Shown here one piece after another: positions 43,026-58,000 of a stretch of DNA of 64,000 nt; position 1 is the first letter of the stretch; each line of letters begins with the position of its first letter. A model generated the notes under the pieces. It ran no database searches. It was given only the letters and a program-made list of their open reading frames with translations, and had not been told where the DNA came from. The stretch comes from Gordius sp. MW1 (taxonomy: Eukaryota > Nematomorpha > Gordioida > Gordea > Gordiidae): the NCBI GenBank assembly GCA_964036665.1, contig OZ038531.1:2852001-2916000 (forward strand). Reading direction: 5' to 3'. The position numbers and the translations under genes were made by a program.

Positions 43026-46000
43026 CTATTTGTATACAAATAAAAGGTTTAAAAAAGGTTAAAAAATATGCAATAGTTAAAATTTAAAATTAGCGATGTC
43101 AAATATAAACACCTAAATCTTGAGAATTTGATTGGCCGCGGGTGGCGTGAGACCCGCCTTTCTTTTTGCCTCGTTTCTTGCTATCGGGATTGGCAGAATT
43201 GTGAATTGATTGACGTTTCTTCTGACAAATGGCCTCGCCAAAAACTAGGCGAGGTCGAGGCTCTTCGTTTGGATTGGTCGATGCGGAGCCGTCAATCATA
43301 AAATCGTCGAATTGAAGAGCCTTGCTGGTCGGGGGTACTTTTGGTAACGTTTCTTGCCCGGCCAAGCCCAAATATTGATGATTTGCCTGTAATTGTTGCT
43401 CAGGACTCGAAAGAGAGTTTTGGCCATTATTACCCCCAGAGTTGTAATACATGAGTGGTTCGTAAGGGTATAAATAAGCAGGGCCCCCGTCGCCCTGAGA
43501 CCCACCACATCCAATTGGCCCGTTTTGTTGGGGAGCTAACGGGCCACCTTGCAGACCTCCGATTTGTTCTACTCTGTAGATACGACCAGCTTCGTCCACC
43601 ATCTAATAAAAGGTTTGCGATAAAATTGCCGAAAAAACATAAAAGAGGGGTATGGTTTATATGAGTGAATAACATAGGAAGGACAGTTTGAAATGAAAGG
43701 CATACATACGAATCTGTTGTGAAAACGGCTGGGTTTTGTTTGGTCGCCCTTTGGTTTAACTAAGATTAACTGTCGACTCTGGGAGGTTTTTCAAATTTGG
43801 ACTAAGCTTAGAGGTGGACATTTATGTTTAGTGGCCTAAAACCAAAGGTCGACCAAACAAAACCTAGCCGTTTTTAGAACATTACTAGATAGTGTTAACG
43901 AGAGCTTTTAGCCTGTTGTTGCCTTAAGGCGTAAATTAGTTAAGATTTTCTAATGAAGAAATTTAAGAGTTAGGATTTTAAAATAATAATTATGAAGCAT
44001 GTTTCGAACCCAATAGACATTTATAACGAATTAACGAATTTGGTTGTATAGATTTTGTAACGTAAAGAATTTAGTTCTAATTAGTGAAAAGTAAAACTTA
44101 TGCAATTCAATTCAAGCACACCCTAACATATATCATATTTGTAAGTTGACTTACGGTATTGCCCGGGCCCATAGAGCCTTGTAGGAGGGCGCTTGTCGCG
44201 TATAGACCCCCTCCACCCCGCCCTCCACCCATCACGTGACCACCGCCACCCTGAGCGGGGTCAGGACACACGTGACCGTACATGGAGGCGTGGGCGGCGT
44301 AGGCGTTAGCTCTAACGAATGCAGCCGCTCCAACACCCTCTTCCCAACCCTGAGGGGTGAGGATCGCCCCCGCGGGGGGGTGAGGAGTCTCGTAGATTGG
44401 ACCTAGGGATGCGGCCTCTGGGTCTGGGTGGGCGTAGGTATCCCTCCGTCGATTCAGCATCAGCTGTGAACGATTTATCGTGGAACAACGGGATCGGGCG
44501 CCGCCATTGTTGTTGTTAACCAGTTCCCCTCCGACACCGCGGTGATAGTAAAAGGAGGGGTCGGATCCCGGTATTATCAGACGATTTTTTGAGGAATAAC
44601 TTTCGTCTGCGTTACAAGGTGCCAAATAAAAATTAGATTCAAAAGCAATTCTCTAAAAAGTAACTATACGTCATTTTCTAAAATAGCTTTAAATGCTCTT
44701 TAACCTTATTTTTAGGTAACCAACATGATATTGCTAAATTAATGCAGCTTCCAAAGGCTAAAAAGCCATATTTTGAACCTTTAATCATATATCTCACAAC
44801 ACCAGGACGACTTGGTTACAAACTAAAAGCACACTTAATGTTTCGCGTAAAATTCTCTACGGGTTAGAATCACAAAACTATTGCTTATAGACCTGCGTTA
44901 TTAGCTACAGGAAGTAAATCTTTCAGCATGAATACACATAAAATTTATATTTCAATTACACATTTGCTAAGTATAACGTCCAAAAGTAATTGGCGTAACC
45001 AGCATTGGAATCAGAGGGGGGGGCAATAATGATTTAGGGAGGGGCAAAACGAGCATTTTTTTAATTACAGCCATAATTTTATGAAATTTTAACAAATTTT
45101 TTGGATTTAGGGGGGGGGGGAGGCAGCCAACCCTCCCTGCCCCCCCCCCTTGAGCTAAGTCGATGTGAGTTACACACCTTTGTAAGCTGGATTGATTCCT
45201 TTGCCAAGTGTGTGATTAGATTGATTGGCAGCTGCCACTGCAGCCCCCTTCAAGACTTGCTCTATGTGTTGGGTTATTGGATTATCCACGATACAGCAAG
45301 TTGCTAGGGGGTTTCCTTGATAGTTTTGTCCAACCATTGCATCAGAACCCGCCCCGTTTAATTGTTGATTGTTGAGGGGCCACCCCTTGCTATCAACCCA
45401 TAGAATATCTTCCACGTTCATATTATTGTGCCTACATACACCGTGCGACATATAAACATAATTTTTAGTTATATAGGTTTTTTGGCTTCAAATTAAGGTT
45501 TTTTTATATGAGATATTACAAACGCGCGAAATATAAACATAATTTTTATAACAAAAAAGTTTTTTTGGTTTGATTTTCTTATTTTTTACTTAAAAAACAC
45601 GAAATATTATACGGGGTATCGATTTTATTAGTAAGTTGCCGAGGTGATATCTTTTGTAGTAAAAAACAAAATAGCAACGAGCAACCAATTAATAAAAAAA
45701 GAGACCGTTTAAAAACAGTAAAAAACTATGAAATTGCTTATTTTTTTGAAAATCAAGAGCAAAACCAAAATACATAAATTCAACCAAGACTTTAGCGTAT
45801 TTTAAGACCCAAATATGACTTTTCTCATTTAAAAGAGACTTTTAGACGATACATGGGGTTATGGGCGGAGCCAGCATTCGAATTAGAGGGGGGCGATAAT
45901 GATTTAAGGTGGTGCAAAATGAACATTTTTTGAAATTTTAGCCATAATCTTAATAAATTTCAACAAATTTTTGAATTTACTCCCTGCCCCCCCCCCTTGG

Positions 46001-49000
46001 CTACGCCCATGCATGGGGTAGGGGGACAGTCTCGGCCCAACAATTTAGAGTTAAAAAGACTAGGGGGTGTATTTACCTAGCACGGGAAGAGAGGGTGTTT
46101 GATGTGGTTTTAAGGGTGCCTTTTTGGTAGGAATAAGCGTCGTCTAGGATATCTTTATTGTGATTTTTGTGGTTATTCCGTAATCTACGGTAAAACCAAA
46201 AACCGAAGCTCAGCAAGCATATCCAAACCACGGCCACAAGGGTTGCTATGATCCACGGCTTTCGGAAAAACTTTAAGCCTCCGCCCGCACCTTGAGACGA
46301 ACCCGGGTCGGGCCGGGAACCCGACCCGGTTATGATTAGGTCAGACCCGTAAGTAGATAACCCAACTTGACCAGGTCCTATAATGAAATCAAATAAAGGA
46401 TAATAATGTATGTGGTTTGTAGATGGTATTAGTTAAAGTTTTTAATAAAATTAGAGGACAGGAATGTCCCCTAAAACCTAAACTTATCTTAAAAAGGATA
46501 AAGGGAATTTAGATATTAATTTCAAAATTCAATCGGACTATGAAATGAATTGAAGAAACTCTTTATAAAAGAGATGAAAAGACATGATGCGTAAAGTTTT
46601 AAAACACTTTTTACTTCTGGTTATGGGCTCATTCCTACTTTAGTTATCAATCCGACCCGATCATTAATAAAACCAACTTACTTTTAACCTTTTTATATGT
46701 GATGTTAAAACATCTTTGTGTTTTGCGGCCTAACATTTTGATTTCATAACTTCACCATACATGGGCGTAGAGTTGTTAAATTGCTAACTTGCTTCAACTC
46801 CAGCTACCATCTGCTCGAGTTTCTGCTCGGCCCTCGAGCATTTTTATAGCATACTGTTCTGCCTAGTGCACCGAACAGCGAGCACATATTGTGCTAACGC
46901 GCATATTAAGCAACTCAGTGTGCGTGCTCGAGTCTGGAATTTGAAGCAGAGCCTGGATTAGAGCTAGAGGAGGGCTTTTGATTAAGGAGGGGGCGAAATG
47001 ACAATTTTTTGAAATTTTAGCCGTAATTATATGAAATTTTAAGAATTTATGGATTTAGAGAAGGGGGGCACTTGCCCCTCCCTACCCCCCTTCCCCCGGC
47101 GCCCTTGTCACCATAGATGTCTATGTAATTTCAAAACTTACTCATCAAAACGTATAGGGGTATGCTGTAGGGTCCTAATCCAACGGAGGTAAAAGCGGCA
47201 ACTCGCAATTCGTAATTGGCTCGCGAAGTTAAATTTGATATGACGAAAGATGTGGTGGTGGAATTTGTGTCGAAAGTTATAGCACCATCTAGGATGGATA
47301 AAAAATTATTTTCTCCTTCCCCGTCAACACCACCTTCGGCACTTTCGAACGATTTCAAGTACGAGGGATCGTGGGTTCGATCCTGGCTCCGTCCCGAATT
47401 TTTAGAAGCTTCCCCACAATAAACCCGATAACCTTGGATGGGACCATTCCAATCCGATTCGGGCGGTGTATACCACGTGATAAATAAGCTCGTAGGGGTC
47501 AGGACTTTAGCATAAACTTCCTCCGGGGGTGCGGATGGGACTGCAAAAAAACATTAATAAAAAGTTGAAATAAATTTTCAACTAAACATCGCAAAAACGC
47601 TTTAAATTTTTCAATTACCATCTTCGAGAGTTTGAGCCGATAAAATTTGGCTGGGCGCACCTTCGACGGCGTCAAAAAATGGCGAGACTAAAAAATCGTA
47701 TTGCGTATACTTTCTCAAATCCGTAACTAAATGGTATTCAATCAAGTTGTCCATGAGAGTGACAGTGTGATAGGGCGAAGACCGAGGCGAGGCGGATGGC
47801 TTGTATTTCAAGTAAAAGCCTTGGATGTAATTCAAATTCTTTTGCACCTTTTAAATAAATAAATTAAATAAAAATAAACATATAAATAAAATAAAAATTG
47901 CGTCCTAGCTATTTGTCCTTTTACATAATAAACCATTAGAAACTAATTTATTTGCACAACATACGCTACAACTGTAGTTTTAAATATGTCCACATGCCTT
48001 GCTGCATACAAACTTAATACATTTGCTATGCAATTTAAAGAAGGAATAAGGGGGGGGGGGCAAAAAAGTCTTTTACATAAGCTAAGTTTAAAAGTTGGAC
48101 AGGACGGACGGACAGGACAACCATTATCTTCAAAGGGAGTAGTCAGCATTGGAATTAGAGGGGGGGGGGGCAATAATGATATAGGGAGCGGCAAAATGAT
48201 CATTTTTTGAAAATTGTAGTCATGATTTTAATAAATTTCAACAAATTTTTGGATTTAGAGGGGGGCAGCCGCCCCTTTCTGCCCCTTCTTCCCCTTGGCT
48301 ACGCCCCTGTCCTGATTACTAAGTATATATTAACGAACGTACCCGCCATTCAAGTCTTATAGTAGTCGAGGTTAGGGGTTTGGCATCGGTCAGTTTGACT
48401 ACATCTGGAGCGCCTAATTTATCTTGGACCTCAGCTAAATCGTACAACGAAGCCGTCACTTCTTCTTGTATCCCAACTAACATACTACCCTGAGCATCCC
48501 CGAAACCACCAACCTTGCTCTTGGTCAGCGCCGATTCTGGAGAAAGACCCGAAGTATAAATGGGCTCAGATACGGGCCCAGGTGGACCAAGGCCGTAAGA
48601 ATTTTCGGCCCGAACTATAAATATATATGGGGTGCCTGGCCTTAGACCTTCGATCACGTATCGAGGCTGAGTTATTCTACGTGCAGCCACGACCCATCCT
48701 AGTTCTGGCAGAGCGGGCGTGTAGTATTCTATCATGTACCCTATAATATGCATATGTAAATAGTTAGTGAGTAAATAAGTCAATTGGGATGTAAATTTTA
48801 TATTTAAATTAAAGATAATCTTAAAAGCGAATAAATGACATGGATTTTGTGTTTAAATTCCAGTCAATTTAGAGTCGGAACATAGACTAGGTAGACTGCT
48901 CATCCCAAATGTTTTATATGGTAAAATGTGTACCATTAATCCACCATTTTGAATTTAACTATCTCCCATATCCATCTGCAGGGTACCCCATTGTTAAAAC

Positions 49001-52000
49001 AGAAAAAGTGAGTTTTCCTTTCTCATTAGTTAATAGATTAAAAAGAATGTTAATAAATGATTTTTTTTAATGTAGATGGCACTAAATTGCTTTAACATCA
49101 CATGAACACATTTATGAATTTTGTAATTGCATATAGTTTAAATTGCCGTTGTTTAATTAGCTCAAATTTTTTAATTACAATAAATTTAAATTATTATAAT
49201 ATGTCTTTCCCTTATTTGTGCACCTATCAAAATGGCGGAAAAATGGTACACTTATTTTAGGTTGATGAGCAGTCTATCTACTCTCATTAGTCGGAAGATA
49301 TGAGAGTTAATGACAATAAAATCTCGATTCCAAACATTATGGAAAAAAAGCCTCAAAAAATGGTTTTTAAAAATTCTAAGTTCACGGTGTAACTAATTTA
49401 TAAGAGGCATTTCAGTGATGGGGTCAGATGGACCCCAGACAGGTACCTATAATCCTAGAGCTCCCGTGATCGTGTTCAGACGTAGCTCTCCAACTTAACT
49501 CCAAAGAGTGGTGCCTACTAGTGCCATTACCCTCGAGGGGTTCAACTAAGTTTGGGCGGCCGGGAGGGCCTGGAAGGGTATAGGATTCTGGTATGCGATG
49601 GAATATTGCGTTTGGATTCGATGCCGATTCAACTATTAAAGCAGCTGACCAGGACGTTGACAGAATGGGAGAAGCTTTCCCTCCTATTTCTTGGGTACTA
49701 CTCAATGACACTACGCAAGTGTATATACCAGTATCCGATTTTTTCAAATCTACAAAAAGGTAATAATTTTTCATTTCTAAATTTCTATTTGAAGCGAGAT
49801 ATTTAATAAAAATATAATTTTTTTAATAGATGATAAGTTAGGGCTTGTCTTAATATCGGATTCAGATTTGAATCGCGCGAACTTATCTTTGTTTAAATAT
49901 CCTATTCAATTTCATGGGTCAAACTCGGTTGTAATTATTAATATTTTGCTTTTTGATAGTGAAAAACGTTTTTATGTTTATTTCTACTCTTGATATTAAA
50001 TCTAAAATTTGCTGTTACCTAAAAATTTAAAAACATCCAACATTTAAGCTTAGGAATTTTGCATCTTACAAAATCGCTGTTATATTACGCGTCTGAAATG
50101 TGAATCTGCTGTGAATTCGAAGTATGGCAAGCCCTTACATAAAAAATAACGTCGATAAAAATTGAAGTTAACAATACATCATTCGTTACCTTCTATTTTG
50201 AGATCGCCATTGGGGAAAATCTTGAAACGGATGGGGAAATTTTGGGAATTTATGATGGTTTCATCCTTGAACCATGTCACTTTCAAATTGGATCGATTAG
50301 TGCCAGCCTTAGTTCCAACTTCAGATTCGGTCGCGTCAGTTTGGGGGGAACAGGGCAGAATTGTGAGACTATTCACCCCCAAAGTTTGATTCGAAGGTCC
50401 TCGAGCTATTATGGGTGGAGGTTGGTGGGACAATTTACCAGCCAAATTGTCGCGGTCGTTCCCTAAACAAACACATGTTGAATAATAAGTCGAGACTTAA
50501 AATATGTAATATAAAAATCAAAGACAGGACAGGTCAGACGGACATTTTTTCTAGTGAGGAGGGGGGGGGGCAATTGCCCCCTTAGTTTTAAAAACCATCA
50601 AAATGGGATATTTCAGACATTTACCTTGTAAAAGGAGCAAGGAATTAGGTCCGGGCACTATTTCGAGATATGCTTTAGCTATGGAACTACCAGCCACACT
50701 CAAGGCTGAACAGACGTAGTAGCCTTGGTCTTCCCTTTGCACTCCCGTTATTCTTAATTCACCGTCGCTAGATACCCAAAATCTACCGTGTGGTTGGTCT
50801 GGGAACATCAACACTTGACTACCCTCTCGCGTCCAATACACCGCGGGCGCTGGGTTACCTAAATCAATCATTTATTTAATTTGCTCAGTTTTTTTATTGG
50901 AATGCAAAGTTTTTTTCTTAATCAATCCCTATTTTTACCCTTGCTACGGCCGTTACCTTTCGTATTAAAATAGATATTTTAGCATATAAATAACATCTAT
51001 ACTCTCGTCGATGAGAAAACCCCTTATAACGCGATTTCCACTGGACATGGCCGAATTGCTTTGAATTACTTTTTAACCTTATATCGCCAGCAAGCTCAAA
51101 AATCGCTTAAAAAACTTGAATCATATCCCAAATATTTTTATTTATCTCACCTATTGTACCCTAAAGAAATATATACAAAGAAAAGCGATCGTTTACATTT
51201 GCCCGTCGTTCCTCGTAACCTTTTTCGATATGCAATTAATATATTACAACCAAGCCCTTAGGATTTCAAGACACTACATGACTGGACAAAAAAAAAATGC
51301 AAAGTTAGAGAAGGTTAATATTATAATTTTATCGCATCACTAGGATAAATTTCCCATTTATTGATGAAAAAAGAGATATTACATTATATATGACAAGAGA
51401 GACATGATACTTTTAAAGATCGACGCAAAAATTGTTCAAAGAGATGGGTTAGCCCATACAAAAAATTTAAAGATAAGTACCCGTTGTAACGCAATCGAAG
51501 GATGCTATGCCATTGAGGGGCACTCTTTGGTCTCGCGGTGTAACCACGAAAGTTGGTCTCGAATGGACGGTCAACTGGGCAGTGGCCTGGTCAGAACCAG
51601 CCCCGTTCCTAGCTTCACAAATGTAAGTGCCTTCGTCGGTCGCTTGAATCCTTTGGATTTTAAGGGATTTTTGATCTGTCATGATAGTTCTATCACCCGG
51701 GATGGGTTTATCGTTCCTCTTCCATATAACGGTGGGGTCTGGTTTACCCCGGACTAAGCATTCAAACTCGATATCTTCCCCCGCTATAGCCGTTACGTCG
51801 TTCGGTCTTTTCACGAAGTTCGGCTTAACTATTGGGTGCAAAATAGCGTCAGGGGAATTCGTAATTAGCGTTGTTGTAAAAACGGCTGGGTTTTGTTTGG
51901 TCCGGTTTTAGTCGACCAAACATAAACGGACCAAAGCGTTTTTTGGTCCCTTGTCGACCTCCAAGCTTAGTCAAAATTTGAAAAACCGACCAGAATCGAC

Positions 52001-55000
52001 CGTTAGCCTTAGCTGAACCAAAGGCCGACCAAACAAAACCCAGCCGTTTTTAAACACTACCAGGCTATTTATTTGGAAATCACTGTATTATAATGATTAA
52101 CTAAATTGAAACTCAAAAACTGTTTATAAGTGACTTATAACTTAACTGCAAGAATTTTCAAATTTCGTAATTGATTTCTTTGCAATTATAAATTGAAGTT
52201 TGTAATTCGAGAACCATGTTTATTATTGTCTACAGCTAACTACATTATCAATTTATACATGTGCTCTATTGTGCAATTCATTAATAAAATTATATAAACA
52301 ATAATATTAGCCTCATTCTGCCAAACTTCTAAGGCCCATAACGATACATATACAAACTAAAATGCATTAAACCGTTTTAAAAAATAACTTGGTAACAATT
52401 TCTGTAAAATAAACTTAAAAGAGGGGCAATAATGATTTAGGGAGGGACAATAATGAAAATTTATTTAAGTTTTTGGTCATATTTTTTAGGATTTTTTGGA
52501 TTTAGGGGGGGGGGGGGAGGCGCCGCCCCTCCCTGCCACACCCTGGGTACGCCCATGAATTTTTCCCATTTCTCCAATGATTATTACCGTAAACGATGAG
52601 GTTCAATGGTGTAGCCGTAATTAAATCATCATTAGATTCCGTTCCATCAAGAGCAGATTTTCTTTGATGGTGATGTCTAGTTTTAGAATTGCCGGGCAGT
52701 TTGAAAGCGTAACACGAATACAGACCACTATCCGTAGTTTTAACGCGAGTTATCATTAAATTGCCCGTCGTAGTCAGGGTTAGACGGGCGTCCTTTATCG
52801 AACCCGTTAGTAAACCCCGCGGTCCACCGGATCGAATCAGACCGGACCGGGCCGGGTCGAGTTGACTTTCGGTATTGTAGTAATCGTGAAATATCCTTAG
52901 GTCGGAGCCATCTTTATTCCAACCCAACAAGTAGGTTTTGTCATCATTTTTTAAGCCTTCTAATCCACATTCCAGCACCGCGGTCTCTCCCAACGTTACC
53001 ACCATTTTAATTGAACTCCCGGCCGGCAATACGCTACGTGGGCCTATTGAGATATAGTAGTGGGTAACGTGGTATGTTTGAGCATACATTTAATTTATAC
53101 AGCTAGGAAACTAAAAAGCTACGCCTAAAAATACTTATATTTGATTATAATTTTTGGTCAAAATTTATTTTATTCGACGAAACATTATAAAAGCCAAGTA
53201 TAAATATGGAAAATATTTAAAATATAAATACTTGTTTTATTCATTTTTTAAAAATTTGTTTTTCCAATTATACATATTAATTTAATTTCATGAATATGAA
53301 TTTAATTGTGTTACAACTTGTTTGATAAAACATTTAATCAATATACATTTGGCATTATTTATAAATTTAAAGCTAAAAAGGAATAAGTTTAATCAAGAGG
53401 GAGGCAAAAAGTTTGAAAATCATGGTTGTTTTGCAAAATATAACGATAAAGTTAATATGCAAAAAAACAACACTTTATTACAAAGGGGGCAAACAGTGGG
53501 GGGGGGGGGTAGATGTCCCTCTTTGGCCCCCCCCCAGAAATATAACACAGTCAGCTAGCCATATGGGTGCTAAGCTCTCTAGCCACTCGGTATAATAGTA
53601 ATAATGTCGCGAACGAATGTCATATAAAAGCTACCATCATACCAATACGGCATTCCAGCAGTCTGAAATAATATATGCTACTACTGCGTGTCTAAACGTT
53701 ATTAATCATATTCAACACAACCCAGCTCCTACTTCACCTCTCCGTGTACATTTTGGGTTTGAGGAGAGGAAGTGGGCCTACTTCCCGCTGTTAATCAGGA
53801 CATGGGTGGGTGCTGTCAAAATGTCTAGTCCGTCGTGCCATGGGCGTAGCCAAGGGGGGGGCTGCCCCCTTGTAAATCCAAGAATTTGTTTAAATTTATT
53901 AAATTATGGTTAAAATTAAAATAAAATTATGATTTTGCCCCTCCCTAAATCATTTTTGCCACCCCCCCCCCCTCTAATTCCAATGCTGACTACGCCCATG
54001 CGTCGCGCCATCGCATAATTCCAATAGATAGTGCAAAAAGAAAACGGACAAATACAATATATAGGTAATCATGAGCGTAGCCAGCATTGGAATTAGAGGG
54101 GGGGGGCAATAATGATTTAGGGAGGGGCAAAATGATCATTTTATAAAATTTTAGTCATAGTTTGATAAATTTCGTTAAATTTTTGGATTTAGAGAGTGGG
54201 ACAATAACGATTTAGGGAGGAGAAAAATAGTTTTTGAAATTTTAACCATTATTATATTAATTTTCAAAGAATTTCTGCTATTTAATGGGGGGTAACTGCC
54301 TCCCCCTGGTTACGCCCACGGAACGAAGTAAAATTTTAATTCCATAATTAAACTAGAATTCAGTTATTCTGAAATGCGTTAGGGAGGGAGGGGGAGGGGG
54401 GTTTGTGCACTTTTTCGTGTCAAACTGTGTGTGTTGTGCCCCGGGGAAATAAATGCAAAGTAAGTAAAAGACCCTTATAAATAATGTCAACCCCTTCACA
54501 CCACACATAACATAAACTAACCCCTCCCCCCCCCGTTCTGTGTAAATGATGGAGCATAAAAATCGAAGTTCTTAGTCAATTTGGGGACCGGTCGCGAATG
54601 CAATGTCCAGTTAATATCATTTGTCCAGTTTAAAAAATCGATAAAACTACCACTTGGCAAGCTAGCGGGCTGGAATTAAAGTTAAATAAATGTGCTCATA
54701 CATTACTTCGGTCATTACACTAGTGTTGTAAAAACGGCGGGGTTTTGTTTGGTGGACCCTTGGTTGGAGTCGACTTAATATAGGCACAAAATTTGTTTGG
54801 TCCGTTTTTCTTAGTCGACCTCTAAGCATAGTCGAAATTTGAAAAATAGACCAAAGTTCGACCAAACAAAACCCAGCCGTTTTCACAGATTACACTAACA
54901 CCCATGGCTATGGTGGGCTATTATGTCAAAAGAGGTTAGATTTATCGTCAAAATTTCTGATCAGAGGGCAAGAGTGATTGATTATTGTTTATCGGTAATA

Positions 55001-58000
55001 ATCGATATACCAATAACTTTGATTCGAGCTTTGTGACTTTTCACTTGTCCGTACGCGTTCGTGGCCTGACACCAGTATACACCTCCGTCGTCTGGTTGTA
55101 TTTTTAAGAAAAATAAGGAACCATTGGGTAAGACACTTCGGTACGAGGCGTTATCATCCCTCTCAATAGATACCTTGCAAATTTAATCATTTTTCAAACT
55201 TAGGTTTAAGGACATTACATAATGATCGAGGCGCAAATGAGCAAAGAATCGCAAAATCACAAATTCATATAAAATTTATGTAAACATTCAAACTTTTATA
55301 TAAAATTGGCTAGTTTAGTCATTCACCTTTCAACCAAAATTATAAAATATAAACTTATAACGCCTGATTAAAGAGAATAAATTTCACAGATTTATTGGAA
55401 TATTCGTGGCAAATCATATAATATAATGTAAAATGATGTATTTTCAGTGCTTACTAATTCATCGTCATGGAACCAGGATATTTTAGACTGGGCTTGGCCT
55501 CCAACTTTACAATACAGGGTTGCGGGTTCGTTCATATTTATAATTTGATCTGATGGATGTTGTATCAGGAACGGACCTCTTTTTTCCCCTACAATAAAAT
55601 CGACAAAAAAATATTATTACAAACTGCTATTCGTGTTGTAAAAACGGTTAGGTTTTGTTTGGTGGACATTTGGTTCAACCAAGACTAACGTTCGACTCCG
55701 GTCTATTTTAAAATTTCGACTAAGCCTGGAGGTCTACTATGAAAAACAGACCAAAAAATCTAAGGTCTGTTCATTCATGTTTAGTCGACTAAAACCAAAT
55801 GTCGACTAAACAAAACCCAGCCGTTTTTATAAGTCTACTAACTATGTTTACGTTTCTGCAAAACTTTGTATATAAGATCAATTTTTAATTATATATATCT
55901 ATTTGGAAGGAGATGTATATAAGAATCATGAATTTTTATCCAGAACCCGACCTGTGCATGAATTTTTCCAAAAAATCGCAGATAAATTCATTTAAATGTG
56001 ATTTTTAATGCTATACTTTATTAAAAATTTGTGCGCATATACATTTGTTCAAAAGCAACAACCTGCACAAGTTGCCAATAAATATTTATATATAAAGGTG
56101 ATTAGTAGAAAAAAAACAAAATGAAATTTGGGCTCGGGCGAGGTCGAAAAAATTAAAGCCAACCAGCGGTCATTAGGTAGTCTATATGCGAAGTCATTAA
56201 CAGAAGCATAAGTCCCCAGCCAAGTAAAACCCCGTATAAGTTTCCACATCAATAATTGAAAAATCACAAGTTGGACAGGACAGACGGACAGGACGGACAA
56301 CCAAAAACGAGCCCATAAATTGCGCAGTAAAACCCCGTATAAGTTTCCACATCAATAATTGAAAAATCACAAGTTGGACAGACGGACAGGACGGACAACC
56401 AAAAACGAGCCCATAAATTGCGCAGCCATTAATATGAAAAATGAACTAAACTAAATTATTTATGAACAATTAAGCAAAGCCAAAAGCATTATAATAACCT
56501 AAAAATTTCAAAAATTAAACCAACATCCTAAATTATAAAAAAAACTAATTGTATAAACAACCAATAAATTGCATAGCAATTAAAAGAAATGCTTAAAACG
56601 TTAAAAATCACAAATTAACACTACAATAATACTAAGATTTCAATTAAAATGATTTGAAAACCGGTGTAGGCTTATCGTACATTGTCCTAGATAATAATAA
56701 TTGTAAAAAAAATATATGATATTTTTCAATTATAATTTAAACTGAGCTACCCCCCCCCCCGGCTTCCCATATATAAAAAGCTTAACCATATTTCGCTATT
56801 TTTTTATGTATATAAATGACATGGGACCAATAAAGGGGGCTGGGGGAGCTGGTATATAAAAACACATAAGAAATCAATAAATAATCATCGTAAAAAGACA
56901 ATGTGTGCCTTGTTTCTAGTTCTCCTAGCAAAACCAATCAATATTTCTCCAACCTAAATAAGAAGTCGATTTGAAATCAAAATACAAAAATAATACTAAT
57001 CTGGACATAATTTTTAAATTAAGCAACCATAAATTTTAGTTTTATATCATAAAAAAATGGTTATTACACGATTAAATTGTTAGCTAAAATTGCAACAATC
57101 TTAGAGAAACTTTAAAATTATTTTAAAATCTAAATTATAAACGGAAGCATCTGACCATTTTCAAATTTAATTTTTTTAGACATCATATATATTAGAGGCC
57201 TGCATGGGTGACCCGAAACCCGACCAGAAGTTCGGGTTTGAAAAATTTAAAACGCTTTCAGGTCGGGTTCGGGTTGAAAAAAAATGACTTCATAGACCTT
57301 TAATATATATTAAACGAAGTTCATTTGCTTCCTAGCTACGCTAACTTCTTCTTTTTAATTGCTATTTTTCTATTAATCTCTAATATAAATGTCTTTAAAA
57401 AAAAACTTTAAAAAAAAATTCGTAAAAGTTAATTGCTTTTTTAGCTTTCCCGCTAAAGTGGTGATGGTCAGTGATAAAAATTGAAAGTGCGAAAAGTGAA
57501 ATGATTAATTAATTTATATGTCAAACTGTTCCACAACCAGGAAACATGTCACCTTTTAGTCTCTGCCTTATCTCAAAACTTGGACACGAGATTAAAAAAG
57601 GCAGTTTTTTGAAAAACTTTAATCTTGATAAAATCATGGAAAAAACGAATTTGGGAATTGTTATTGATACACTTTTAGACAATTTAACAACAACTCGAGC
57701 AAAAAAATATCTTAAATATCCTAGTCTATGTATAGATATTACAAATTATTACAAATTTTATTATTTATGCTGAGGGATAATTACTTTATCTTTCACAAAA
57801 ATACGTATAAATTCATAAATATTCAGTTTTGAGTGGCACTGGTCAGCCATAATAAGGCAGGAATACATTAATATTCAAGAGGCGTTGCTCTTGGAAGTTT
57901 TTCACCAATTATATATAATAAAAAAGTAATTACTATTATGTTATTCTAATGTTAATTCGCAACCATAATTGACTATATTAACACAAAGAAGGAATTAAGC

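Noticed and set aside
43296..43675. Other open frames overlapping robo exon 15
   Set aside because: Shadow frames; the robo frame is supported by splice sites and phase.
57546..57773. 75-codon frame on the plus strand inside robo intron 1
   Set aside because: AT-rich, no recognisable motif, no splice or promoter context.
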